Assembly: GCA_025655575.1 (NCBI GenBank)
Contig: JAHXIP010000021.1
Location: forward strand, 1-62,412
DNA: 62,412 bases
Direction: 5' to 3'
Source: Candidatus Thiodiazotropha sp. (ex Monitilora ramsayi)
GTDB lineage: Bacteria > Pseudomonadota > Gammaproteobacteria > Chromatiales > Chromatiaceae
Shown here: piece by piece, positions 44,568-55,100 of the stretch
Layout of the letters: each line of letters starts with the position of its first letter
Position numbering within the stretch: the stretch's first letter is position 1
Notes under the pieces: generated by a model
Told to the model about the DNA's origin: nothing
Seen by the model: the letters and a program-made list of their open reading frames with translations, nothing else
The model's database searches: none
Program-made: the position numbers and the translations under genes

Positions 44568-46674
44568 CCAGGATAGCGTCACAGCAGGTGTTTCCTCATT
44601 GATGAAGCCGGTGTTCCTGCGGGAGATGCTATTAACATTGCTCTCTGCTGTATTGACCGGTTTGTCAGCCTCTCTGTTATTGATACTGCTGGTGTTCGGC
44701 TGGACAAGTGTTCAGGCTGAAACAGCGTCACCGACAAGTGGACGGCTTAGCCTCCATGCATTGGATGGGCGACTGCTGCAGCAAGCGCCATTGCTGGATA
44801 CACAGGTCTCCATGCATGTCAGCGGCCTGTTGGCACGGGTCAGAGTCGAGCAGCAATTCAGTAACCCGACCGGGGAGTGGATGGAGGGGATCTATCAGTT
44901 TCCCCTGCCCGAGGATAGCGCGGTGGATCAACTGCGGATGGTGATCGGCGAGCGGATCATTGAGGGGCGTATTGCAGAGAAAGCCCAGGCAAAAAGGACC
45001 TATGAGAAGGCGAAGGCGTCGGGACAGCGGGCCAGTCTGTTGAGCCAGCAGCGGCCCAATATCTTTACTACCTCAGTGGCCAATATTGCGCCGGGAGAGC
45101 ATGTGCGGGTGGTGATTGAATATCAGCAGATGATCCACCATGAGAAGGGCCGGTATGCGTGGCGCTTTCCATTGGTGATTGGACCTAGATATATTCCCGG
45201 GACACCGCTGGCTTCTGAGTTCCCCGCTACGTTGACGGACGGGGCAGTGGATACGGATCAGGTTCCAGATGCGAGCAGGATCACCCCGCCGGTGCTGAAT
45301 CCTGCAGAAGGCCCCATCAACCCTGTTGCCATTGAGGTCAGTCTGGATGCGGGCATGCCTGTGACGGAGATCATCAGCCAGTATCACCCGGTTATCGAGC
45401 ATCGGGATAATCAGGGGATCGTTAATTTACGACTCGCAGAAGGTGAGGTGCCGGCAGATAGAGACTTCCTGCTCAGTTGGCGGGCACCGGTAGGTATGTA
45501 TCCAAAGACCGCTGTCTTCACGGAAAGCTGGCAGGATGAGGCATATGCACTGCTGATGGTCATGCCGCCTGATCAGGAGCCTGAGTCTCAGCGGTTATCC
45601 CGGGAGATGATATTCGTTGTCGACAGCTCCGGCTCCATGCACGGTGCCTCAATGACCCAGGCCAAGGCTGCGTTGCGGCTGGCTATGTCCCGGCTTCGGG
45701 AAGATGACACATTCAATCTGATCCATTTCAGTAATCAGAGTCATGCTTTATTTCCCCAAGCCCGATCCGGTAGCAAAGCCAATAGACTGAAGGCGATGAG
45801 GTTTGTTGATGGGCTGAGGGCTGAGGGGGGTACAGAGATGATGCCGGCACTGCTTATGGCACTGAAGGGAGGGGACGCCGGTGGTCGGTTACGCCAGGTG
45901 GTCTTTCTCACAGATGGAAGTGTGGGCAATGAAACCGCGTTGTTCGAACTGATTCGCCGGCAGCTGGGAGAGAGTCGTCTCTTTACCATCGGTATTGGTT
46001 CGGCACCTAACAGCTTCTTCATGCGGCGGGCGGCAGAATTTGGCCGTGGGAGCTTCACGTACATCGGGGATCTCGGTGAAGTGGAAAGCTGCATGCTGGC
46101 ACTATTCAATAAACTCGAACATCCCGCCATGAGTGATATCCATATTGAATGGGAGGGGCAGGCACCACTGGAGATATTGCCGACGCGTATCCCTGATCTC
46201 TATCTGGGCGAACCGCTATTGGTGGTCGTAAAAAGTGAAAGCCTCGAGGGGGAGATGCGGATTCAGGGTGACCGGGATGGTACTGTCTGGCGACACCGTG
46301 TCGATTGGCCGTCCAAGACGACACAAGCGGGGCTGCACAAGTTGTGGGCTCGACAGCAAATCAAGGCACTGATGTCATCGACTACGGGTGGAGAGTCGGC
46401 GGAAGTGAGGCGTCAGCAGGTACTCCAGCTGGCACTCAGACATCAACTTGTCTCCGCCTACACCAGCCTGATTGCGGTAGAACGGCAACCGGTACGTCCT
46501 CTGTTGGCATCGCTCAAAGGTGGACCTATGCCGCTCAATCTGCCTGCGGGTTGGGATGCAAATCACGTCTTTGGTTCTCTGCCGCAGACGGCGACCTATG
46601 GGCCACTGTCACTGCTGACAGGTCTTTTTCTCATGTTGGCGTCACTCTGGTTTCATCGTCGGAAAGCCTCATGA
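44545..46674 (+). CDS. Sortase target protein with VIT and VWA domains
   Basis: A 709-aa surface protein. It has a long signal region (about residues 25-58), a VIT domain (about 65-200, with NPTGEWMEGIYQFPLPED) and a von Willebrand A domain with an intact MIDAS (MIFVVDSSGSMHG). The C-terminal sorting signal is LPQTA, followed by a hydrophobic helix (GPLSLLTGLFLMLASLWF) and the charged tail HRRKAS. It is the single dedicated substrate of the class GN sortase, whose ATG overlaps its stop codon (ATGA). Confidence 0.92.
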   Translation: MKSDVRPSQDSVTAGVSSLMKPVFLREMLLTLLSAVLTGLSASLLLILLVFGWTSVQAETASPTSGRLSLHALDGRLLQQAPLLDTQVSMHVSGLLARVRVEQQFSNPTGEWMEGIYQFPLPEDSAVDQLRMVIGERIIEGRIAEKAQAKRTYEKAKASGQRASLLSQQRPNIFTTSVANIAPGEHVRVVIEYQQMIHHEKGRYAWRFPLVIGPRYIPGTPLASEFPATLTDGAVDTDQVPDASRITPPVLNPAEGPINPVAIEVSLDAGMPVTEIISQYHPVIEHRDNQGIVNLRLAEGEVPADRDFLLSWRAPVGMYPKTAVFTESWQDEAYALLMVMPPDQEPESQRLSREMIFVVDSSGSMHGASMTQAKAALRLAMSRLREDDTFNLIHFSNQSHALFPQARSGSKANRLKAMRFVDGLRAEGGTEMMPALLMALKGGDAGGRLRQVVFLTDGSVGNETALFELIRRQLGESRLFTIGIGSAPNSFFMRRAAEFGRGSFTYIGDLGEVESCMLALFNKLEHPAMSDIHIEWEGQAPLEILPTRIPDLYLGEPLLVVVKSESLEGEMRIQGDRDGTVWRHRVDWPSKTTQAGLHKLWARQQIKALMSSTTGGESAEVRRQQVLQLALRHQLVSAYTSLIAVERQPVRPLLASLKGGPMPLNLPAGWDANHVFGSLPQTATYGPLSLLTGLFLMLASLWFHRRKAS

Positions 46675-47258
46675 GGCGCTGGGCCACCCTGTCACTGTTT
46701 TTACTTGCCTGTGCATGTATGTGGCAGGGGGTGTGGATTGAGGCCAAGGCCTGGCTTGCCCAAGGGCTGATCAGCAATGCCTGGGCACAGAGTGATTCTG
46801 CTGATGATCGCATCCCTCCCTGGTCCTGGGCTGATACCTGGCCTGTGGCGAGACTGGTAGTGCCTCGCCTGGATGTGCAACGCATCGTCCTGGCCGGGGT
46901 TAGCGGCAGGACGCTGGCTTTCGGACCGGGTTGGGCGGAACAGACAGCACTACCCGGCAAGGATGGTCGCGTGATGATTGCCGGCCATCGGGATACGCAC
47001 TTCCGTTTTCTCAAGGATCTCGTCTCCGGTGACCAACTATTGGTGCAAAATGCTGACGGGGATAAGGTGAGCTATTGGGTGACGGAGGTGGCTGTGGTGA
47101 ATGAGACTGCCGGATGGTTGATGGGGCCGTCCACAGTCAGTGAACTGGTGCTTGTCACCTGTTACCCCTTCGATTCGATGATACCCGGTGGTGATCTTCG
47201 TTTTATTGTCAGGGCGCAGGCGGAACCCCTTTTTCCGCAGGGAGAGAAATCGGGTTAG
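46671..47258 (+). CDS. Class GN sortase
   Basis: A 195-aa transpeptidase with an N-terminal membrane helix (SLFLLACACMWQGVWI) and the sortase catalytic residues: His in MIAGHRDTHF, Cys in LVLVTCYPFD and Arg in DLRFIVRA. It cleaves the LPQTA-type signal of the upstream VIT/VWA protein. The start is fixed by the ATGA overlap; the longer frame from 46305 is only a shadow of the target gene. Confidence 0.93.
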   Translation: MRRWATLSLFLLACACMWQGVWIEAKAWLAQGLISNAWAQSDSADDRIPPWSWADTWPVARLVVPRLDVQRIVLAGVSGRTLAFGPGWAEQTALPGKDGRVMIAGHRDTHFRFLKDLVSGDQLLVQNADGDKVSYWVTEVAVVNETAGWLMGPSTVSELVLVTCYPFDSMIPGGDLRFIVRAQAEPLFPQGEKSG

Positions 47259-47281
47259 AATCAACTATAGTTTGCTACTCA

Positions 47282-48007
47282 ATGGTTGTAATGAAACCCA
47301 TTCGGATATTCCGTCATCTCGTTTGCCACCACCCAGGCTATCTGGGGGAGTTTTTGCAACAGCGGGGCGTTCCCTGGCAATTGGTCTGTATCGATCAGGA
47401 TCACCCCATTCCCCAAAGCACCGACGATGTCTCTGCATTGGTCTTTATGGGGGCGGGCGTCAGCGTTAACGATGATTTGCCTTGGGTTGAAGGGGAGTTG
47501 GAGCTGATTCGCAAGGCCTTTGAAGTCGATCTTCCTGTCATGGGCATCTGTTTTGGTGCACAGCTGATGAGCAAGGCGCTGGGCGGTACCATCAGCCGAG
47601 GCGAAGGGATGGAAATTGGTTGGCACCCACTACAGAAAGTTGGCGAGGAATCAGATGGCTGGCTCGAAGGCCTACCGCGTCATTTTGATGCCTTTCACTG
47701 GCATGCCGATACCTTCACTTTACCGCAGTCGAGCCGACACATCCTAAGTAGTGCCTGTTTTCCTCATCAGGGTTTTGTTATGGGTGATCATATCGGTTTG
47801 CAGTTTCACTTGGAAATGACCCGTGAAATGATCGAACACTGGATCGAACGCTATGGCAGTGATCTACTGCTTGATTCGGCCTGTGGCCAGTCAGCGGAAT
47901 CGATTCTGACGGATCTGGATACAAGGCTTGAGCGCCTGCACAAAGTCTCTGATTTAATTTACGGTCACTGGGTCGAGCGTGTCGTATCACGCGAAAAAGT
48001 GAAATGA
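47282..48007 (+). CDS. Class I glutamine amidotransferase domain protein
   Basis: A 241-aa stand-alone GATase1 protein. The nucleophile Cys is in PVMGICFGAQLMSKALGG, and the His/Glu pair is in IGLQFHLEM. The closest known types are GMP-synthase-like amidotransferases of unspecified substrate, some of which act as gamma-glutamyl hydrolases. An ATG at 47291 is an equally possible start. It ends in a 4-base overlap with the L,D-transpeptidase gene. Confidence 0.88.
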   Translation: MVVMKPIRIFRHLVCHHPGYLGEFLQQRGVPWQLVCIDQDHPIPQSTDDVSALVFMGAGVSVNDDLPWVEGELELIRKAFEVDLPVMGICFGAQLMSKALGGTISRGEGMEIGWHPLQKVGEESDGWLEGLPRHFDAFHWHADTFTLPQSSRHILSSACFPHQGFVMGDHIGLQFHLEMTREMIEHWIERYGSDLLLDSACGQSAESILTDLDTRLERLHKVSDLIYGHWVERVVSREKVK

Positions 48008-48735
48008 AGATCGTCTTAGTCATCCTGCTGTTTTGTCTTGGGTCAACCATTGCGGTGGCATCCCAGGATGAGGTGGAGTCGATGTTGCAGCAGATCGAAG
48101 ATGAGGTCGAGCCTCGGTTGATTGAGCGTTTCGGGCAGGCCATGGTGACCTATCCTCCAGAAAGAGTTCAACTTATCGCATTCAAGCAGAGCCGGCGTCT
48201 GGAGCTGTGGGCCTATGACGGCAGTCGCTGGCAGTTTGTCCACGACTATCCCATTTTTGCCGCCAGCGGTAAGGTGGGCCCCAAATTAAGAGAGGGTGAT
48301 AAACAGGTCCCTGAAGGTTTTTATCGTATCACCGAACTCAATCCCAACAGCCATTTCCATCTCTCCATGAAACTTAACTATCCAAACAGTTTTGACTGGC
48401 TACAGGCGACCAAAGAGGGAAGGGCGCAACCCGGTTCGAATATTTTCATCCATGGCAGCGCCTGGTCAGCGGGTTGTTTGGCAGTAGGTAACCGATACGT
48501 GGAGGAACTGTTTTATTTGGTTGGAAAAACGGGGATTGAAAATACGGGGGTCTTAATTGCACCCTATGATCTCCGTGCACGGGAGATCAGTCTGGATGCT
48601 GAAGAACCCGATTGGGTGCATAGACTTTACACATATCTGAAAATTAGACTGGCTGCCTTCCCGCTATCAGAAAAGTCGGTATCTTGCGCACAGGGTTGCA
48701 GTGCTGCTCGATACAGTCAGCATGGTGCTAATTAA
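48004..48735 (+). CDS. YafK-like L,D-transpeptidase family protein
   Basis: A 243-aa exported protein (signal peptide IVLVILLFCLGSTIAVAS) with a YkuD-type catalytic domain. The motif FIHGSAWSAGCLAVGN holds the catalytic His and Cys. The KQVPEGFYRITELNPNSHFH segment is typical of the YafK subgroup, one member of which in E. coli (DpaA/LdtF) cuts Braun lipoprotein from peptidoglycan. It is coupled to the amidotransferase by ATGA. Confidence 0.88.
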   Translation: MKIVLVILLFCLGSTIAVASQDEVESMLQQIEDEVEPRLIERFGQAMVTYPPERVQLIAFKQSRRLELWAYDGSRWQFVHDYPIFAASGKVGPKLREGDKQVPEGFYRITELNPNSHFHLSMKLNYPNSFDWLQATKEGRAQPGSNIFIHGSAWSAGCLAVGNRYVEELFYLVGKTGIENTGVLIAPYDLRAREISLDAEEPDWVHRLYTYLKIRLAAFPLSEKSVSCAQGCSAARYSQHGAN

Positions 48736-48812
48736 GATCTTTTTTCTCGGTCTGTTGTAGCGCCCCATCCCTTTGGTTACGGCATCAGCCTGGCCAACGA
48801 CCTGCGATAGCA

Positions 48813-49496
48813 TTATTTAAGATTGGCAAGATAAGTGGAGACTGCCTCGATATCTTTATCGCTCAGTCGAATGGCAACGCTGGTCATCCAGACATTGATC
48901 CGTTTGCCGGTACGGTCTCTGAATTCTTTCAGCATTTTTACCACATAGTCATAACGCTGACCTGCAAGTCTGGCATAACCTTCCTGCCCCCGGCCGTCCT
49001 GTCCATGGCAGGAGATGCAAGCCTCTTTAAATAGCTTCTCTCCCTCCTGCAGCAACGCCGCGTTGCCACCACCCGATGAAAGCATTTTCATTTCGGAGTA
49101 GTAGAGTGCAATTTTTATTTTGTCTTCCTCGGAAAAGGTTTTAGCGAGACTACTCATCAAGTATTCGTTGCGCCTGCCATCACCAAAGCGTTGAAACTGA
49201 TCGACGATATAAACGGGGTTCTGCCCAGCCAGATTGGGTGTCAGAGGTCTAATTGCCATACCATCCTTACCATGACAAGTGTTGCATAGCACAGTCCGAT
49301 CACGACCCTCCCGGATCATTTTTTTGTGTAGTGCGGGATCTTTGGTAATCGTTGCAATGCGCTGCTCAAGAGCCGATCGGAGAGACAGGTCTTCCTCCAT
49401 AGTGGATGCCATCGTCGGTGACATGGTTAAAGTACTGACGGAAGCAATGATGAGCAGCAACAACCCGGGGTGCTTGAATAAATCCATATTTAGCAT
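48813..49496 (-). CDS. Diheme class I cytochrome c
   Basis: A 227-aa periplasmic protein with two cytochrome c domains, carrying CNTCHGKDG and CISCHGQDGRG with the later Met ligands (MAIRPLTPNLAGQ, MTSVAIRLSDKDIEAVSTYL). It resembles cytochrome c4-type electron carriers. The start at 49496 gives MLNMDLFKHPGLLLLIIAS with GAAAG upstream; the frame to 49571 adds an unlikely polar extension. It is divergent from mrcB. Confidence 0.9.
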   Translation of the reverse strand: MLNMDLFKHPGLLLLIIASVSTLTMSPTMASTMEEDLSLRSALEQRIATITKDPALHKKMIREGRDRTVLCNTCHGKDGMAIRPLTPNLAGQNPVYIVDQFQRFGDGRRNEYLMSSLAKTFSEEDKIKIALYYSEMKMLSSGGGNAALLQEGEKLFKEACISCHGQDGRGQEGYARLAGQRYDYVVKMLKEFRDRTGKRINVWMTSVAIRLSDKDIEAVSTYLANLK

Positions 49497-49712
49497 TTTT
49501 TCTTTCAACTCACTGTTTAAAATTGATTTAATAGACTTGCTATCGGCAGGGATATATGAGACTTGATTCACAATTTAGCGTTTAGGCATTTAATGCCTGA
49601 GAGCCAAGTCAAGTCAAATTGCCTGAAGGGATTGCACCGCTTCTTGTGTTCCTGTCTTTGTTCGGCGAATCCGGTAAGCTAACGCCATTTTAGGTGGTCC
49701 GACAGTAATCTG

Positions 49713-52034
49713 ATGGCAGTAAAAAGGTCAAGACGACGTTCGAAATCGAGAAGAGGCGGCTTTGCTCACTGGCGGCGTTGGATGTTGCTGACGGTTATCG
49801 CTTTATTGCTTGCGGGCATTCTTTATACCCTCTATCTGGATGGTATCGTTCAATCCCGCTTTGAGGGACAACGTTGGGCAATACCGGCGAAAGTCTATGG
49901 TCGATCTATGGCACTTTTTCCCGGTGCGACCATCAGTCGGGAACAGCTCAGGCAGACGCTGGATGGTTTAGGCTACCGTCGTGTCGCACATCCGGATCTG
50001 CCAGGTAGTTATTCTGTTAATAAGAACCGGCTCCTGCTGCGTACCCGGCCTTTCCAGTTTACCGATATGGTGCGTGATTCCGATTATCTCGAAGTGGTAA
50101 TCGGGCAGCAATCCATTGAGCAGTTGAGACGGGCCGGGAATGGGGATCCAGTGGGGCACTATCGTCTCGAACCCCGGCTGATCGGCAGTCTGACCTCGGC
50201 CCATGGCGAAGACCGTATTCTGTTGAAGCGTGAGGCATTGCCTGATCTGCTTGTGTCGGCGCTGATCACGGTAGAGGACCGGGATTACTTCAACCACTTG
50301 GGAGTGGATCCCGTAGCGATCGGCAGGGCGCTGTGGGCCAATATCCGTGCAACGCGGGTCGTGCAGGGAGGCAGTACCCTGACCCAGCAGTTGGTGAAAA
50401 ACTTCTTCCTTACGGCTGAGCGAACCTTATGGCGGAAATTTAATGAAGCCTTGATGGCCCTCATTCTTGAGTATCGATACAACAAGGATGAGATCCTCGA
50501 GGCTTATGCCAATGAGGTCTATCTGGGGCAGTCGGGTGGCAAGGCTATCCACGGTTTCGCCTTGGCGAGCCGCTTCTATTTCAACCGTCCCCTGCATGAG
50601 CTTGATCTCTCACGGACAGCCCTTTTGGTGGCGTTGGTTCGGGGACCATCGGCCTATGATCCCAGGCACTATCCAGCGCGTACACTCAAACGCAGGAACC
50701 TGGTGCTCGAGCTGATGGCAGAGCAGGGCATCATCGATCAAGCGATGGCAAATCAGGCCAAAACCCGTGAACTGGGTATAGAAGAGGGCAGTCTACAGGC
50801 CTCCGGAACACCGGCTTTTATGGATCTGATAAGGCGACAGTTGCGACGCGACTATCGGGAAGAGGACCTCAATGCCGAGGGATTGCGCATCTTCTCCACC
50901 CTTGACCCCTGGGTTCAGCGACAAGCTGAGGAAGGGCTTGCACTGCAGCTGAAATCGTTGGAGAAGGCACGAAAATTACCCGCAGGCACACTGCAGGGCG
51001 CATTGACGCTGGCGGAGGTGGAGACCGGTGAGGTCATGGCGCTGGTCGGTGATCGGAATCCCCGTTTTGCCGGATTCAACCGGGCCCTGGACGCGTTGCG
51101 CCCTGTCGGGTCTTTGATCAAGCCGGTGGTCTATCTCACAGCGCTCTCCCAACCGGGTCGCTATCAGCTGATGAGTGAGTTGGAGGATAAGCCGATTCGT
51201 ATCCAGGGGGCCAATGGAGAAATCTGGCAACCTGGGAACTACGACAATCAGTATCACGGCAAGATCAGGCTGCAGCAGGGCCTCATTCAGTCTCATAATC
51301 TCGCCACGGTTCGGCTGGGTCTTGATGTCGGACTGGATTCAGTCATCAATAATCTCAGGGCAACAGGTATTCATCGGCCACTGGATCCCTATCCTTCTCT
51401 GCTTTTAGGGGCTGTTTCCCTCTCACCACTGGAGATGACCCAGATGTACCAGACCCTGGCCAACGGGGGGTATTCGGCCACGTTGAAAGCTATTCGCGAA
51501 GTGACCGATGCAACAGGCAAGCCACTTTCCCGCTATCCCCTGGCAGTCAAACCTGCGGTGGATGCCAGGGCGGTCTTTCTCCTGCGACATGCGCTTCAGG
51601 AAGTGACTCATACGGGTACGGCCAAAGCCTTGCAATGGCTGCTGCCAGCCGGGGTTGAGGTGGCGGGTAAGACGGGAACCACAGATAAATTGAGAGATAG
51701 TTGGTTTGCCGGTTTTGACCGGCGACGAGTTGGCGTTGTGTGGGTTGGCCGTGACGACAATGGCCCCATGGGCCTGAGTGGATCGGCTGGCGCCATGCGT
51801 ATATGGGCTGATCTGATGGGACGTATTGGCGTGAATTCCCTCGATGAGCGCATGCCGGTCGGTGTTGAGATGGTCGAGGTGGATCCCGTCACGGGTCTGC
51901 TTGGTGAAGGATGTGAAAATGCCCAGAGCACACCCTTTATCAGCGGCAGTGCACCGAAGGCCGCAGCGCGCTGTGCCCGCCAAAACTCCATGATGGATGA
52001 GGGCTTACAATGGTTGCAGCAGCTACTCGATTGA
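49713..52034 (+). CDS. mrcB: Penicillin-binding protein 1B
   Basis: A 773-aa bifunctional peptidoglycan synthase. It has a basic cytoplasmic tail, one helix (WMLLTVIALLLAGILYTLYL), a UB2H-like domain (about 60-140) and a glycosyltransferase domain with EDRDYFNHLGVD (catalytic Glu) and GGSTLTQQLVKN. The transpeptidase has SLIK (Ser), SHN and GKTGTTD boxes. The UB2H-like domain and order of motifs indicate PBP1B rather than PBP1A. Confidence 0.95.
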   Translation: MAVKRSRRRSKSRRGGFAHWRRWMLLTVIALLLAGILYTLYLDGIVQSRFEGQRWAIPAKVYGRSMALFPGATISREQLRQTLDGLGYRRVAHPDLPGSYSVNKNRLLLRTRPFQFTDMVRDSDYLEVVIGQQSIEQLRRAGNGDPVGHYRLEPRLIGSLTSAHGEDRILLKREALPDLLVSALITVEDRDYFNHLGVDPVAIGRALWANIRATRVVQGGSTLTQQLVKNFFLTAERTLWRKFNEALMALILEYRYNKDEILEAYANEVYLGQSGGKAIHGFALASRFYFNRPLHELDLSRTALLVALVRGPSAYDPRHYPARTLKRRNLVLELMAEQGIIDQAMANQAKTRELGIEEGSLQASGTPAFMDLIRRQLRRDYREEDLNAEGLRIFSTLDPWVQRQAEEGLALQLKSLEKARKLPAGTLQGALTLAEVETGEVMALVGDRNPRFAGFNRALDALRPVGSLIKPVVYLTALSQPGRYQLMSELEDKPIRIQGANGEIWQPGNYDNQYHGKIRLQQGLIQSHNLATVRLGLDVGLDSVINNLRATGIHRPLDPYPSLLLGAVSLSPLEMTQMYQTLANGGYSATLKAIREVTDATGKPLSRYPLAVKPAVDARAVFLLRHALQEVTHTGTAKALQWLLPAGVEVAGKTGTTDKLRDSWFAGFDRRRVGVVWVGRDDNGPMGLSGSAGAMRIWADLMGRIGVNSLDERMPVGVEMVEVDPVTGLLGEGCENAQSTPFISGSAPKAAARCARQNSMMDEGLQWLQQLLD

Positions 52035-52177
52035 TTGTGAAATTTTGTCTCTGCCGGTAACCCTGCTAAAGGGGGTCAGCTCCTGGCCGCTAAGATAGAG
52101 CTAGGGCACCAACTTCAGACGTATGGTATGGATGATGGTTGGTGTGTCTGCTACAGGGACAATAGATTACAGACCAT

Positions 52178-55100
52178 ATGAATCGAAGACGGCATCCAAG
52201 ACTGGATATCGATCACTCCGCCATATTTGAATATCACGGAGAGCGGTTCGATGCTTGTCGTCTACTCAATTTCTCCAGGGGAGGCGTCTATCTGCAGCTT
52301 GCAGACACCCAGCTGCAGGCCTACCTGCCGGATGGCTACTATGCAGAGCATGAAAGACAGCAGGGCATACTTGAGATACAGCCTGAAGGGGTTCGTGCCG
52401 AGGTTTCCATTGTCTACCTCCGCCAACACGGCCTGGGTGTCAGTTTCGACGATGCAAATGCGTCCACACTCTTCGATACGCTTATGGCCAGTCTACAGGC
52501 CAAGACGAAGGAGAGAGAAACAACGCAGTCCGGAGACAATTCCGATCCCGACCCGGTATTGGTTCGGAGACTGTTGCAACAGCTCAGAGGGAAATCTTCT
52601 GATTACCTGTATTCGGCCCTGCAGAATTTCTTTACACAGGCACTTGAGGACCTTTTAGAGCACACGAAAGAGAATATCGATAGCAAAGAGGAGTCAGCTA
52701 CTTTCTTTGCGTACAACACACTCGAAAAAAACCAGACGGCGCTGAATACAGACTTTCGTGTATTCGTGGATAGAGGACTTGCCGAGCTTGTAGGAGAAGC
52801 GGTCGAAGAACGCGAGTGTAAGGAAGACGAACCGATTGAACTGGCATTGGTGGAAAAACAGGAAGTCGATGCCTGGATTCTATTCAATGATATGGCCAGA
52901 CGCGTCGGGGATGATGTGTCGACTAAGTTGGCTCAACTGGAAGCTGCGTTCTCCTACCTTTTTCAGGGAGATATCAGAAACGAGATTAACCCTCTTTCTC
53001 CTATTAGCCTACTGGCAAATCTGAGAACGCAACTGGATAACTATGATCTGGGTATGCAGAGTATTCAGATTATCCTCGCTGCCTTTCAAAAGGCGGTTCT
53101 GAATGATCTCAATTACCACTATGATGATCTGTTGCAACTTCTCAAGCATCAGGTTGCCGATGTGCCGTCACAACGGAGTAGTGATGCCTGGTCGATTGTG
53201 GACTCGCAGGGTCAGGTCATCCGTCAGGCTGCTGACAGGGCAACGCAGCAGCTCAACTCATTAGCGAATCTACATCAACCTGGTGCTGATGGGGCGATGC
53301 GAGACGATCTGCCTGTGGCGGAACAAAAGGAGGTCATTGCTTCACTCGACTCCCTGGCGGAACTGCAGAATACCTCACTTCTGCAGCAGCTCGAAAATCT
53401 GTTGCAAAGGGAGGCAGCAGAACCCGTGAGCCTACCTGCGGAAGCTCGTGCGGCCGTTGGTGCAGGGGAAGAGCTGGTTGCCACCCTCTGTAACGATGCC
53501 TTGGTGGTGCCTGAGTTACGTGAGCTTTTGGGGCATTTAAAAATACTCATCATCGAGTCAATCCTGCAGGACCCCTCCCTGTTGGAGAATACGGAGCATC
53601 CCGTCAGGCGGTTACTCGTCGCGATCGAATCGATGATGCCTTACATGAGTGCACTGCAACACCCTTCCCGGGTGAAAGACGGAGACAGGAAAAAACTTTC
53701 AGAGATTATCAAGTTCGTTGAGTTGGGAAAAATCCATACCGTGGATGAGGCAACGGAAAAGATCCTCACATTGCAGCAGGAAAAGCGAGAGCGTTTTGAG
53801 AAAAATCGGGAACTGGCCATCTCACGCTGCGAGAAGGATGAACGACTCAAGCAGGCGCATGCATCAGTCCACGAGGTACTAGGCAGACAATTATTGAATC
53901 AATCCGTATCAATTGCCATCGACAAACTGTTCGGATTTGGTTGGGCCAACCTGTTGGTGCAGACGCATGTGTTAAAGGGTGAGGAGAGTGCCAGCTGGAA
54001 GGCATATCTAAGGGTTATCGACATACTGCTGAAAATTTTTGATGGCGACAAGGGGGGTAAGGGCCTCCCCGAAAAACAGGCGCGTGACCTGGTATCTCTG
54101 ATTCGCAAAGGGTTCCGTGATTACCCTGTGTACGCGACGGGCTCAAAGGCATTTGCGCTTGAGCTTCAGCAAGCATTACTCGAAGCGGGTGCTGGATTTG
54201 ATCTGTTTGCTCAACAAAGAATCGTTGTCGATGAGGCCTATCTGGTAAAACAATTCACGGGTATCCCGACCCAAAGCACCAATCAGATATCAGGAGAAAT
54301 CTCAGATGTTTGGTTGGAACGCACGGGTAATCTCAGCCTGGATGAATGGTTCGTCGTAAAGGACGAAAAAAATGAGTCCGGTCTACTCAACCTGGCTTGG
54401 AAAAACCCAGCTGAAACCCGCTATCTACTGGTCGATGGTGATGGATTCAAGGCCTTGGATATGGGACATGAGGGGCTGGCGAAGCTGTTGGAGAGGCAAG
54501 ACATTGAAGTGATGCAGAGTCAGCATGAGCCGATCGTCGATCGGGCTATCGATAAAATTCTGTCACGCAGTTATGAGGCTGTCAGTGATGAGTCGGCCAT
54601 CGATAGCCTCACCGGTCTGATGAATCGGCGTGCCTTTGATCAGGAAATCAGAAAACGTCTGACGAATGCGCTTGAACAGCAATATGTGTTGGTGCTTCTG
54701 GATCTGGATAAATTTCAGGCAGTGAATGACCTTTGTGGATTTGATGGTGGTGATAATCTGTTGCGTTCACTGAGCAGTATACTCATCAGCTATCTCCCGG
54801 ATCAGGGCGTTGTGGCGCGTATCGGTGATGATGAGTTCGTACTTTTAATCGAAGGACAGAATCTTGAGCAGGGCTACCAGACAGCGGAGACTCTGCGGCA
54901 GGCGATTGAAGAGTATCAGTATGAGTGGGAGGATAGGTTGATCCCTGTTTCGGCTAGCATCGGACTGGTGCATGTAGAAACAGACGAGCATACACCTGGT
55001 GAGCTGTTGCAGGCCGCCCTTGCCGCCTGCAACATGGCTAAAAAGGGTGGCAGGAACTGCACCCGAATCTACCTTGCTGATGACACTGCCTACCAGGAGC

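Noticed and set aside
46305..46670. Long N-terminal extension of the sortase
   Set aside because: This part is a shadow frame of the VIT/VWA target gene; the ATG at 46671 overlaps the target stop and is followed by a normal membrane anchor.
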